Origin: ZC4RG20 sp035760685
Lineage (GTDB): Bacteria; Pseudomonadota; Gammaproteobacteria; Steroidobacterales; Rariloculaceae
Assembly (NCBI GenBank): GCA_035760685.1
Contig: DASTSM010000116.1
Location: forward strand, 1-18,140
DNA: 18,140 nt
Direction: 5' to 3'
The notes beneath the pieces were generated by a model, which made no database searches, was not told the DNA's origin, and was given only the letters and a program-made list of their open reading frames with translations. The position numbers and the translations under genes are program-made. Positions 7,037 to 14,137 of this stretch are shown in pieces (position 1 is the stretch's first letter; the number at the start of each line of letters is the position of its first letter).

Positions 7037-7566
7037 GACCGCTTCCTCCGCTCGCGCTCGCGCGCCAAGACGACCTCGACCTCGTCGTCGCCGACAGCGA
7101 ATTCGCTGCGGCCGAGATCGTGCGCGTCGACCGTCTCGGAGCGCTCGCAGAGGACCTCGGCCTTCTGGCGCAGCACGTCGAGGCGCTCGCGCTGCTCCGC
7201 GAGCGTTTCCCTGAGACGGCCGATCTCCTTGTCGAGCGCCTCGAGCCGCTCGGCGAGGTGGGCGCCGAAGCGCCCGGCCTCGAGCTTGCGGCGAACGAGC
7301 TTGCGGGCGAGCGCGTCGCTGTTCGCGTCGAGCGCCGCATCGAGCTGCGCGTCGAGCTCGGCGGCGGAGGCCGCGAGCCGCTGCCGCCGCGCGTCCACGC
7401 GCTCGTGCTCGCGCTCGAGCCGCAAAGCGTGCTCTTCCGCGCCCGCGATCTGCTCTTCCATCTCGCGGATGGCCTGCCGCAGCAACGCTTCGGGCTCCTC
7501 GATGCGGTCGAGCACCGCGTGAATGTCGGCCGTAAGCAGCCGCGACATTCGATTTATGAGAGCCAT
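7033..7566 (-). CDS. PspA/IM30-family membrane-associated protein (177 aa)
   Basis: The N terminus MALINRMSRLLTADIHAVLDRIEEPEALLRQAIREMEEQI is the hallmark of PspA/IM30 (Vipp1) proteins: an amphipathic membrane-binding helix followed by the PE-x-L-x-Q-x-IREME region. Residues about 40-140 are continuous helical hairpin/coiled coil (EEHALRLEREHERVDARRQRL, KLEAGRFGAHLAERLEALDKEIGRL). Family members are ESCRT-III-like, assemble on the inner membrane and protect it under stress. At 177 residues it is shorter than the typical 220-230, and the last part (RSEFAVGDDEVEVVLARERERRKRS) is charged. The chosen ATG 7566 sits 8 bases after AGGAGG; the GTG three codons upstream overlaps that ribosome site and is unlikely. 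First gene of a three-gene unit and divergent from a two-component system. It is a PspA homologue but not clearly orthologous to enterobacterial PspA. Confidence 0.85.
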   Translation of the reverse strand: MALINRMSRLLTADIHAVLDRIEEPEALLRQAIREMEEQIAGAEEHALRLEREHERVDARRQRLAASAAELDAQLDAALDANSDALARKLVRRKLEAGRFGAHLAERLEALDKEIGRLRETLAEQRERLDVLRQKAEVLCERSETVDAHDLGRSEFAVGDDEVEVVLARERERRKRS

Positions 7567-7648
7567 GTCCGACACCTCCTCGATCGCCTATGCCCCAATG
7601 GGCCGAGTGCGAGGCAGACTAGTCGTGGGGCGGCGGGACCAGTAGGCG

Positions 7649-7667
7649 CGAAAACGCAAAATTTTCG
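7649..7667. promoter_or_regulatory. Inverted repeat CGAAAA-N7-TTTTCG between divergent operons
   Basis: CGAAAA (7649-7654) and TTTTCG (7662-7667) form a dyad with a 7-base spacer. It lies in the most AT-rich patch of the 165-bp gap between the PspA-like unit and the response-regulator gene. It could be a protein-binding site or promoter element for the minus-strand unit. No confident minus-strand -10/-35 pair or sigma-54 site was found there. Confidence 0.35.
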
Positions 7668-7675
7668 GGTCCGGA

Positions 7676-7692
7676 TTTACAAACTGTTTACA
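7676..7692 (+). promoter_or_regulatory. Direct repeat TTTACA-N5-TTTACA: response-regulator binding-site candidate
   Basis: TTTACA occurs at 7676-7681 and 7687-7692, an 11-bp period equal to one helical turn. Tandem half-sites with this period are characteristic of OmpR/PhoB-family regulators, and the next gene encodes one. The repeat centre is about 42 bp upstream of the start site predicted from the -10 at 7714-7719, the position expected for an activator replacing a poor -35. Autoregulation, and possibly control of the divergent PspA-like unit, is inferred. Confidence 0.5.
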
Positions 7693-7710
7693 CGCTCGAT
7701 GCTCGCGGCC

Positions 7711-7719
7711 TGCTAGCCT
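7711..7719 (+). promoter_or_regulatory. Extended -10 (TGC-TAGCCT) of the two-component operon
   Basis: TGCTAGCCT is an extended -10 match with no consensus -35 at the right distance. Transcription would begin near 7725-7727, only 5-7 bases before the ATG at 7732, so the message would be nearly leaderless. The same nine bases occur at 992-1000. Confidence 0.5.
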
Positions 7720-7731
7720 TTGCCCGGACTC

Positions 7732-8442
7732 ATGGACGCGAAGAGGGCGCGCATACTCGTCGTCGAGGACGAGGCCGCGATACGCGACGGCCTCGCGGAT
7801 CTGCTCGTCTATCACGGCTACGAGGTCGATGCCGTCGGCGACGGCCGCGCCGGGCTCGAGAAGGCGCTGAGCGGCCGCTACGACCTCGTGCTGCTCGACG
7901 TCATGCTCCCCGGCCGCGACGGCTTCTCGATCTGCGACGCCGTGCGGCAGGCGGATCGGGAGCAGCCGATCATCATGCTGACGGCGAAGACGAGCGACGC
8001 CGACATCGTCAACGGCCTCGCGCTCGGCGCCGACGACTATGTGGCGAAGCCGTTCTCGGTGGCCGAGCTCGTGCTGCGCGTCAAGGCCGTGCTGCGCCGC
8101 GCGCGCACGGGATTGCCGCAAGCGGCGCTGATCCGGCTCGAGGGCGTCGAGATCGATACGCTGAATCTCGCCGGCACGCGGAGCGGCGAGCGCGTCGAGT
8201 TCACGCGCCGGGAGATCGAGATCCTGCAATATCTCCACTCGAACGCGGCGCGGCCGGTCTCGCGGGCGGAGCTCTTGACGCGCGTCTGGGGCTACGACCG
8301 CAACGCCGACATCGAGACGCGCACGGTCGACATTCACATCGCGAAGCTCAGGCGCAAGATCGAGCCGGATCCGAAGGAGCCGCGCAACCTCGTCACCGTG
8401 CGCGGCGCCGGCTACCGGCTCATCGCGAGGGCGGAGCCGTGA
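7732..8442 (+). CDS. OmpR/PhoB-family response regulator (236 aa)
   Basis: An N-terminal receiver domain has the acidic pair Glu12-Asp13, phospho-acceptor Asp56 (LVLLDVMLPGRDG), switch Thr84 and Lys106 (DDYVAKPF). It is joined to a winged-helix DNA-binding domain (about 135-232) with FTRREIEILQYLHSNAARPVSRAELLTRVWGYD, a recognition-helix region RTVDIHIAKLRRKIE and the terminal hairpin VRGAGYRL. Length and layout are normal. ATG 7732 is preferred because the protein then begins MDAKRARILVVEDE; an in-frame TTG at 7720 would add only four residues and overlaps the promoter. There is no obvious ribosome site, consistent with a very short leader. Its stop overlaps the kinase GTG by four bases (GTGA), so the pair is coupled. 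Targets are unknown; the divergent PspA-like unit and its own promoter are natural candidates. Confidence 0.95.
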   Translation: MDAKRARILVVEDEAAIRDGLADLLVYHGYEVDAVGDGRAGLEKALSGRYDLVLLDVMLPGRDGFSICDAVRQADREQPIIMLTAKTSDADIVNGLALGADDYVAKPFSVAELVLRVKAVLRRARTGLPQAALIRLEGVEIDTLNLAGTRSGERVEFTRREIEILQYLHSNAARPVSRAELLTRVWGYDRNADIETRTVDIHIAKLRRKIEPDPKEPRNLVTVRGAGYRLIARAEP

Positions 8443-10367
8443 GCCGGCCGATTCTCGCGCGGCTGTCCGACGAGCGCCGCATCAAGTATCTGCTCGCGCT
8501 GTTCTTCCTCGTGCTCGCCGTTCCCGCCGTCGTGCTCGTCGCCGAGGCGTATCGCCAGCTGCGCTGGGAGGCCTTCCACCGCGCGCAGTCGTCGGCCGAG
8601 GAGCTCGCGGCGCGCATCGATGCCGATCTGCGCGCCGCCGCGGCGGCGGAGGAGGCGAGGACGTTCGGGGACTACGGCTTCCTCGTCGTCGAGGGCGACG
8701 CGGCGGCGGGGTTCGTGCAGCGCTCCCCGCTTTCGGCGTTTCCCGTCGCGAGCGCCGTGCCCGGCGTCGTCGGCTACTTCCAAGTCGATGCGAGCGGCAG
8801 GCTCACGACGCCGCTGCTACCGGAGGCCGGCGTCGATCCGGCCGCCTACGGCGTCTCCGCGGACGAGCGGGCCGCGCGCCTCGCGCTCGAGAGCGAGATC
8901 CGGGACGTGCTCGCCGAGAACCACCTCGTGCAGCGCGCGGCCGCCGAGGCGGCCGCCGCGCCCGCTACGCGCCCGCCCCGGAAGGAGGCGGTGTCGAGCT
9001 TTTCGTCGCCGCGGGCCCTCGAGTCGACTCCGGCGCAGGGCGCGCCGGGCGACGCATCGGCAGAGACCGCGTTCGATCGCCTCAAGTCGGCCCGAGCGCC
9101 GAAGCTCCGGGCCGCCCTCGCAGCCGACTCGTCGGCCGCCTTAGGCGCGACGAGGACGGAGCAAGCGGCGGTCCCCGAGCCGAAGGCGCCTACCGAGCCG
9201 CGGAACGACGGCGCCCGCGACGGCGGCCGCGACGGCGAGTTCCTGATCCGGATGTTCGCGAGCGAGCTCGATCCCTTCGAGGTCGGGCTGCTCGAATCCG
9301 GACAGCTCGTGATGTTCCGCAACGTCTGGCGCGATGATCAGCGCTACATCCAGGGAGCGCTCATCGATCCCGAGCGTTTCATCGACGGCGCCGTCGCGCG
9401 AACGTTCGGGTCGAGCGGCCTCGCACACGTGGGCGGCCTCGTCGTCGCCTACGGCGGGAAGACGCTCGGCGCGCGCGGGGCTGCGGCCTCCGCCCGCGAG
9501 CCGCTCTATCGGTCCCGCCTCTCGCCGCCGTTCGGCGACCTCGAGCTCGTCTTCTCGGCCGGAGCGCTGCCGCTCGCGCCGGGCGCCGTGCTGCTCGCCT
9601 GGGTCAGCGTCGCGCTCGCGGCCGTGCTCCTCGGCGGATTCCTCGTCATGCACCGCTTCGCCGTCGATCAGATCCGCCTGCGGCGCCAGCAGCAGGACTT
9701 CGTCTCGGCCGTGAGCCACGAGCTCAAGACGCCGTTGACCTCGATTCGGATGTACGGCGAGATGCTGAAGGCCGGATGGGCCGACGAGGCGCGCAAGCAG
9801 ACCTACTACGACTACATCCACGGCGAGAGCGAGCGGTTGTCGCGGCTCATCGAGAACGTGCTCAAGCTCGCGCGGCTGACGCGCCAGGCTCCGCATCTCG
9901 AGACGAAGCGCCTCACGGCGGCCGAGCTCTTGGATCTCGCGCGGTCGAAGGTCGCGACGCAGGTCGAGCGGGCCGGGTTCAGTCTCGCCGTAAGCAACGA
10001 GGCCGGCGACGGCACGGAGGCGCCCGTCGATCCCGACGCGTTCACGCAGATCGTCATCAACCTCGTCGACAACGCCTTGAAGTTCTCGCGCGCGGCTGAG
10101 CGCAAGGCCGTCGAGCTCGGCTGCCGCCGCGAACGGAGCGGCGCGCTGCTCTTCACGGTGCGCGACTACGGCCCGGGCATCCCGAAGGGCCAGCTCAAGA
10201 AGATCTTCGAGCTTTTCTACCGGCCGACGAGCGAGCTGACGAGAGAGACCGTCGGCACCGGCATCGGCCTCGCGCTCGTGCGTGAGCTCGCGACGGCGAT
10301 GGGCGCGCGCGTCGACGTACGCAACTGCGATCCGGGCGCGGAGTTCCGCGTGTCGTTCCGCGCTTGA
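8439..10367 (+). CDS. Membrane sensor histidine kinase with large periplasmic domain (642 aa)
   Basis: This is the partner of the preceding regulator. It starts at GTG 8439, overlapping the regulator stop. A first membrane helix (about 17-36) and a second (about 380-404) enclose a periplasmic region of about 340 residues. Between about 165 and 265 that region is a low-complexity Ala/Pro/Arg-rich linker separating two folded-looking parts (about 60-150 and 267-375). No HAMP domain is evident: the H box (FVSAVSHELKTPLTSIRMYGE, His427) begins about 17 residues after the second helix. The ATPase domain has N box Asn545 (INLVDNALKFS), G1 DYGPGIP (576-582), an F box (KIFELFYRP) and G2 GTGIGLAL (606-613). 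All catalytic motifs are intact. The stimulus is unknown; the facing PspA-like unit suggests envelope stress (inference). Confidence 0.93.
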   Translation: MSRPILARLSDERRIKYLLALFFLVLAVPAVVLVAEAYRQLRWEAFHRAQSSAEELAARIDADLRAAAAAEEARTFGDYGFLVVEGDAAAGFVQRSPLSAFPVASAVPGVVGYFQVDASGRLTTPLLPEAGVDPAAYGVSADERAARLALESEIRDVLAENHLVQRAAAEAAAAPATRPPRKEAVSSFSSPRALESTPAQGAPGDASAETAFDRLKSARAPKLRAALAADSSAALGATRTEQAAVPEPKAPTEPRNDGARDGGRDGEFLIRMFASELDPFEVGLLESGQLVMFRNVWRDDQRYIQGALIDPERFIDGAVARTFGSSGLAHVGGLVVAYGGKTLGARGAAASAREPLYRSRLSPPFGDLELVFSAGALPLAPGAVLLAWVSVALAAVLLGGFLVMHRFAVDQIRLRRQQQDFVSAVSHELKTPLTSIRMYGEMLKAGWADEARKQTYYDYIHGESERLSRLIENVLKLARLTRQAPHLETKRLTAAELLDLARSKVATQVERAGFSLAVSNEAGDGTEAPVDPDAFTQIVINLVDNALKFSRAAERKAVELGCRRERSGALLFTVRDYGPGIPKGQLKKIFELFYRPTSELTRETVGTGIGLALVRELATAMGARVDVRNCDPGAEFRVSFRA

Positions 10368-10483
10368 AACGACGCAGAGAGCCATCTACTTTTGCGCGCA
10401 CGAGCAGGGTATGCTGAGCCGCTAACTACGGGGGCTGTTCTCGGTTCCGCTCATAACGAAGGATTCATCGAGGGGAGGTCGCG

Positions 10484-11782
10484 ATGGCAGATCAGAACGT
10501 CCGCGGGCGCTTCATTTGGCACGAGCTGGCGACGCCGGACAGCGAAAGCGCGCATGACTTCTACTCCGACGTGCTCGGCTGGCGAAAGGAGGCGTGGGAG
10601 GACGATCCGTCCTATTCGATGTTCGCCGCCCAAACCGGTCCCCTCGGAGGCGCCGTCGAGCTTCGCGGCGCAGGTCCGCACTGGCTCCCGTACATCGCGT
10701 CCGACGATATCGACGCAACCGTCAACGAGGCGCAGGAGCTCGGCGCGACGCTGATTCAGGACGTCACGACGATTCCGAACGGCAGCAAATACGCGATTCT
10801 CGCGGACCCCTACGGCGCCAGGTTCGCCGTTTACGGTCCCGGCGCCGAGCCCGCTGCCGAGAAGGCGCCCGAGCCCGGCGAGTTCAGCTGGCACGAGCTC
10901 GCGACGGAGGATTGGCGCGCGGCATTCGACTTCTACTCCCGTCTGTTCGGCTGGGAGACCCTCGCCGAGCACGACATGGGCCCGATGGGCGTGTACTTGA
11001 TCTTCGGCCGCGACGGCCGGCAGCTCGGCGGCGTGTTCAACAAGGGCGAGCAAGGCCGGCCCGGCGACGCCTATTGGCTCGCCTACGTGCGCGTCCCGAA
11101 CGTTCACGAGGCGGCCGAGACCGTGAAGTCGCGCGGCGGCAGCGTCGTCGCGGGTCCGATGGAAGTGCCGGGCGGCGATTGGATCGCGCAGTGCGTCGAT
11201 CCTCACGGCGCGTTGTTCGCGATCCAAACGTCGAAGGCCGACATGGAGGCGCGGCCGACGGGAGGCGGTGCCGGAGCGGGCGGCGAGACCGTCGCCGGCG
11301 AGGGCATCCCGGCGTCCCGGCCCGTGGCCGAGCCCGCGAAGAAGGCCGCGAAGCGGGCGGCACGTAAGACGACCTCGAAGAAGTCGGCCGCGAGCGCGTC
11401 CGCGGCCGAAGCCCCGGCAGAGCCTCCGGAGGCGCCCTCCAAGAAGGCGCCTTCGAAGAAGGCGTCCCCAAAGAAGGCGGCAAAGAAGAAATCGGCCAAG
11501 AAGAAGTCCGCGAAAAAGAAGTCGGCCGGGAAGAAAGCGGCGAAGAAGAAGGCTGGAAAGAAGAAGGCTGGGAAGAAAAAGGCCGCGAAGAAGTCCCCGA
11601 ACAAAAGGTCGGCGAAAAAGAAGACGGGGAAGAAGAAGGCAGGGACAAGGTCGGCCGCGAAGAAGGCGGGCGGCAAGAAGCGAGGAGGCAAAAAGACCGG
11701 CGCCACGAAGCGCGGCCGGCCGGCCGGAGTCGGGCGCAGGCCGGGCAAGAAGGCCGCGCGCAAGAAGGCCCGCGGCCGGTAG
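10484..11782 (+). CDS. Double VOC-domain protein fused to a histone-H1-like lysine tail (432 aa)
   Basis: Two vicinal-oxygen-chelate (glyoxalase/dioxygenase fold) domains lie in tandem. The first (about 8-118) begins GRFIWHELATPD and ends ILADPYGARFAVYGP. The second (about 132-248) begins GEFSWHELATED and ends CVDPHGALFAIQ. His14 and His137 of the WHEL motifs are likely metal ligands. This WHEL pattern matches the SgaA-like VOC group, which is of uncertain function. From about residue 285 to 432 the chain changes to a Lys/Ala/Ser tail with repeated AKKKSAKKKS and GKKKAGKKKA units, like eukaryotic H1 tails and bacterial H1-like proteins. Near its end is KRGRPAG (409-415), the core of an AT-hook. 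Start ATG 10484 follows GGGGAGG. Such tails bind nucleic acid or polyanions. Why one is joined to a VOC enzyme is not clear. The opposite-strand Phe-rich open frame is only a shadow of the lysine codons. Confidence 0.92.
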   Translation: MADQNVRGRFIWHELATPDSESAHDFYSDVLGWRKEAWEDDPSYSMFAAQTGPLGGAVELRGAGPHWLPYIASDDIDATVNEAQELGATLIQDVTTIPNGSKYAILADPYGARFAVYGPGAEPAAEKAPEPGEFSWHELATEDWRAAFDFYSRLFGWETLAEHDMGPMGVYLIFGRDGRQLGGVFNKGEQGRPGDAYWLAYVRVPNVHEAAETVKSRGGSVVAGPMEVPGGDWIAQCVDPHGALFAIQTSKADMEARPTGGGAGAGGETVAGEGIPASRPVAEPAKKAAKRAARKTTSKKSAASASAAEAPAEPPEAPSKKAPSKKASPKKAAKKKSAKKKSAKKKSAGKKAAKKKAGKKKAGKKKAAKKSPNKRSAKKKTGKKKAGTRSAAKKAGGKKRGGKKTGATKRGRPAGVGRRPGKKAARKKARGR

Positions 11783-11854
11783 CCGAAGCCGTCCCTCGTC
11801 GGGCGCGCGCGCCTTTCCGGGCGCGTTCCGGATCGATATGCCTCGACGAGGCGC

Positions 11855-11860
11855 TAGAAT
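11855..11860 (+). promoter_or_regulatory. -10 candidate (TAGAAT) before CPBP protease gene
   Basis: TAGAAT is a good -10 match, predicting a start near 11867. That leaves a leader of about 27 bases with a purine-rich GCGGGCGGA before GTG 11894. No -35 match is evident. Confidence 0.35.
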
Positions 11861-11893
11861 CGGTCTTTGGTTTCAATCGAGCGGGCGGAACGC

Positions 11894-12613
11894 GTGGCCC
11901 AGGACCCAGAGAATTCGGCCTCGAATTCCGCCTTGACGAAGCGTCAAGCGGCCGTCGACATCGTCTTCGCCATCGTGCTCGTGCCCGTGAGCTCCTTGAT
12001 CGCGGGCGTCCTCACGGCGCTTTTTACGTCGAAGCCGACGCTCGCGCCGACCGTGCTGATCCAGGCACTGCTCTCTCTCGCGGGCGTCAATGCCGTGCTG
12101 GCCTGGCGCGGGCAGACCTTCCGGGAGATCGGGTTTCGGCGGCCGAGAGTCGAGGACATCGGCCGCGGCCTCGTCGTGCTGTTCGCCGGATTCGCCGTCA
12201 ACGCGGCGCTGACCCTCACGGTCTACAACCTCCGTCCGGCGGCCCTGCGCTCGCACCTGAGCGAGCTCCAGTCCGTGGCGGGCAGCTTGACCGAGGGCGT
12301 TCCGCTTGCGGCGGTGCTCGCGCTATTGCTCCTCGTCGGCATTTACGAGGAGATCGTCGCGCGCGGGCTCCTGCTGACTCGCTCGCGCCAACTGTTCGGC
12401 GGGACGTGGGCGCCGGTCCTGTTCTCGAGCGCGCTGTTCGGCCTCGGCCACTTCTATCAAGGCGTCTTCGGCGTCGTTCAGACGGCGATTTTCGGGGCCG
12501 TTCTCGCCACGCTCGTGCTGCGTTGGGGTACGCTATGGCCGGCGATCATCGCGCATTCGGCCGTGAACATGCTTTCGGTCGTGGAGCTCGACAAGCTGAA
12601 CCTGCCGACGTGA
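11894..12613 (+). CDS. CPBP-family intramembrane metalloprotease (239 aa from GTG)
   Basis: This polytopic membrane protein belongs to the CAAX-protease/bacteriocin-processing (Abi, PF02517-type) family. The signature residues are Glu152-Glu153 followed by Arg157 (YEEIVARG), His186 in LFGLGHFYQG and His221 in IIAHSAVNM. These supply the metal-binding, glutamate-activated site inside the membrane. About seven to eight hydrophobic segments are visible (for example 22-44, 53-70, 91-110, 138-150, 172-190, 194-210, 213-228). GTG 11894 is chosen over TTG 11867 because the predicted transcript starts at about 11867 and a purine-rich site precedes the GTG; the TTG form would add nine residues (248 aa). 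Substrate is unknown. Neighbours give no clear partner, and a hairpin follows the stop. Confidence 0.88.
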   Translation: MAQDPENSASNSALTKRQAAVDIVFAIVLVPVSSLIAGVLTALFTSKPTLAPTVLIQALLSLAGVNAVLAWRGQTFREIGFRRPRVEDIGRGLVVLFAGFAVNAALTLTVYNLRPAALRSHLSELQSVAGSLTEGVPLAAVLALLLLVGIYEEIVARGLLLTRSRQLFGGTWAPVLFSSALFGLGHFYQGVFGVVQTAIFGAVLATLVLRWGTLWPAIIAHSAVNMLSVVELDKLNLPT

Positions 12614-12631
12614 GGGCCGCGGGCGGGAGGC

Positions 12632-12651
12632 CCGTCCCGGCAGCGGGACGG
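12632..12651 (+). terminator. Perfect 8-bp hairpin after CPBP gene
   Basis: CCGTCCCG (12632-12639) and CGGGACGG (12644-12651) enclose a GCAG loop, 18 bases past the stop codon. No T tract follows. A second copy of the right arm (12664-12671) could compete for the left arm. A terminator role is plausible but unproven. Confidence 0.4.
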
Positions 12652-12677
12652 CTGCGCCGAATGCGGGACGGCTGCGC
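12643..12677 (+). repeat. 15-bp direct repeat, 20-bp period
   Basis: GCGGGACGGCTGCGC occurs at 12643-12657 and 12663-12677, separated by CGAAT. It lies in the 159-bp gap between the CPBP and adaptor genes and duplicates the right arm of the adjoining hairpin. Confidence 0.85.
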
Positions 12678-12761
12678 GGCGGGCAGTCCCGGCAATCCTC
12701 CAAGAAAGGGTTTGCCGAGCAATGAGTTACCGGGCCCACGGCTTCTGGCACAGTCATTGCG

Positions 12762-12767
12762 TATAGT
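12762..12767 (+). promoter_or_regulatory. -10 candidate (TATAGT) directly before the adaptor start codon
   Basis: TATAGT ends five bases before ATG 12773, so the predicted transcription start coincides with the start codon. There is no Shine-Dalgarno-like sequence. This fits a leaderless message. No -35 consensus is seen at 16-18 bp. Confidence 0.45.
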
Positions 12768-12772
12768 CAGCC

Positions 12773-14029
12773 ATGGACATCCCACGCCCAGAGAACAAGC
12801 GTAAGAAGCGCATGCGGCAGGCCGTCATAGGAGCGGCCGTCGCCGTCGTGCTTGCCGCAGTCACGGTCGGCGTCGGTCGGCTCCAGCCGGCGGCGCCGAG
12901 CGTCGCGTTCGCCTCCGTCTGGCCGGACACGGTGCGCCGCGGCGAGATGGTGCTTCAGGTGCGGGGCCCCGGCACGCTTCAGCCGCACGAGATGCGCTGG
13001 GTCGCCGCGCAAACCGACGCGCGCGTCGAGCGCATCCTCGTGAAGCCCGGCGCGACCGTGATGCCCGACACCGTCATCGTCCAGATGTCGAACCCGGACC
13101 TCATGCAGAAGGCCGAGGATGCGCGCCTCCAGCTCGAGGCCGCGAAAGCGGGTTTCGAGGAGAAGAAGCTCGAGCTGCGCAGCAAGCAGCTGGACGAGCA
13201 GTCGGCGGTCGCGCTCGCCGAGAGCCAGTACAAGGGCGCGCAGATGGAGGTCGACGCCCAGAAGAAAGTCGCCGACCAGGGCATCGTGTCGGGGATCGAG
13301 TACCAGCGCTCGGTGTACAAGGCGGAGCAGCTCAAGATCCAGCTCCAGATCGAGAAGGAACGTCTCGATCAGGCGTCGTCGTTGAGCCAGGCGCAGATCG
13401 CGGCCGAGAGCGCGAACGTCGATCGCGCGCGGAGCGCCTATCAGCGCGTCCTCGAGCAGGTCGAGTCGCTCAACGTGCGCGCCGCCTCCGAGGGGGTTCT
13501 CCAGCAGATGCTCGTCGAGCCCGGGCAGCGGGTCTCGGTCGGCGCCAACATCGCGAGCGTCGCGCGCCCCGACGATCTGCAGGCCGAGCTCCAGATTCCG
13601 GAGACGCAGGCCCGCGACGTGCAGATCGGGCAGAAGGTCAGCGTCGACACTCGGAACGGCGTCGTCGAGGGCCGCGTGTCGCGCATCGATCCTTCCGTGC
13701 AGGGCGGCACGGTCCAAGTCGACGTCGAGCTCACGGGCGATCTGCCGCGGGGCGCGCGGCCGGACCTTTCCGTCGACGGCACGATCGAGATCAAGCGGCT
13801 CGACGACGTCGTTTACGTCGGCCGGCCCGCGCTCGCGCAGAAGAATACGACGATCAGCCTGTTCAAGCTCGTCGAGAACGGAGCCTACGCCGTGCGCGTG
13901 CCAGTGAAGCTCGGCGAGACGTCGGTGAACACCGTCGAGATTCTCGAGGGCCTCGAGCCCGGCGATCGGGTCATCCTGTCCGACACTTCCACCTGGGAAG
14001 ACCGCGACAGGATTCGCCTCGACTATTGA
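12773..14029 (+). CDS. MacA/HlyD-like periplasmic efflux adaptor (418 aa)
   Basis: This is a membrane-fusion (periplasmic adaptor) subunit that would bridge an inner-membrane ABC transporter and an outer-membrane channel or substrate. A basic N terminus (MDIPRPENKRKKRMRQ) leads into one membrane helix (about 16-35). The first biotinyl-lipoyl-like half is GTLQPHEMRWVAAQTDARVERILVKPGATV. A long alpha-helical hairpin, about residues 105-235, is rich in Gln/Glu/Ala/Lys. The second lipoyl half is VRAASEGVLQQMLVEPGQRVSVG. Beta-barrel and membrane-proximal domains follow (LQAELQIPETQARDVQIGQKVSVDT, later GLEPGDRVILSDTSTW). Length fits the family. ATG 12773 gives the typical basic N terminus even though no ribosome site precedes it. 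The ABC ATPase gene follows after 108 bp. Confidence 0.9.
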   Translation: MDIPRPENKRKKRMRQAVIGAAVAVVLAAVTVGVGRLQPAAPSVAFASVWPDTVRRGEMVLQVRGPGTLQPHEMRWVAAQTDARVERILVKPGATVMPDTVIVQMSNPDLMQKAEDARLQLEAAKAGFEEKKLELRSKQLDEQSAVALAESQYKGAQMEVDAQKKVADQGIVSGIEYQRSVYKAEQLKIQLQIEKERLDQASSLSQAQIAAESANVDRARSAYQRVLEQVESLNVRAASEGVLQQMLVEPGQRVSVGANIASVARPDDLQAELQIPETQARDVQIGQKVSVDTRNGVVEGRVSRIDPSVQGGTVQVDVELTGDLPRGARPDLSVDGTIEIKRLDDVVYVGRPALAQKNTTISLFKLVENGAYAVRVPVKLGETSVNTVEILEGLEPGDRVILSDTSTWEDRDRIRLDY

Positions 14030-14048
14030 GGCGGAAAAGGGGGGCCGT

Positions 14049-14104
14049 GACCGATCGCGGTCCGGCGGCATGATGCATAAGCGGCGAAGCGTTTCGCGGA
14101 AACG
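14049..14104 (+). other. Two small hairpins in the adaptor-ATPase gap
   Basis: GACCG (14049-14053) pairs with CGGTC (14058-14062) around an ATCG loop. CGTTTC (14090-14095) pairs with GAAACG (14099-14104) around GCG. Both lie in the 108-bp spacer before the ATPase gene. They could tune relative expression or mRNA stability; neither has a T tract. Confidence 0.35.
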
Positions 14105-14137
14105 TGCAGCAGGTTCAGAACGAGGATCAGAGACGCC

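Noticed and set aside
7567..7731. Sigma-54 promoter for the PspA-like unit
   Set aside because: Expected from enterobacterial pspA, but no TGGCAC-N5-TTGC-type sequence was found on the minus strand in this gap.
10410..10415. TATGCT as a -10 for the VOC gene
   Set aside because: The hexamer is plausible, but no -35-like sequence occurs at 16-18 bp and 68 bases remain to the start codon, so the support is too weak to list as a feature.
11203..11763. Minus-strand Phe/Ala/Asp-rich open frame resembling a membrane protein
   Set aside because: The Phe runs are the reverse complement of the AAG lysine codons in the VOC protein tail; there is no ribosome site and no family match.
12767..14071. Minus-strand 434-codon open frame opposite the adaptor gene
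   Set aside because: It is an antisense shadow rich in Leu/Asp/Arg. The plus strand encodes a full adaptor with lipoyl halves.
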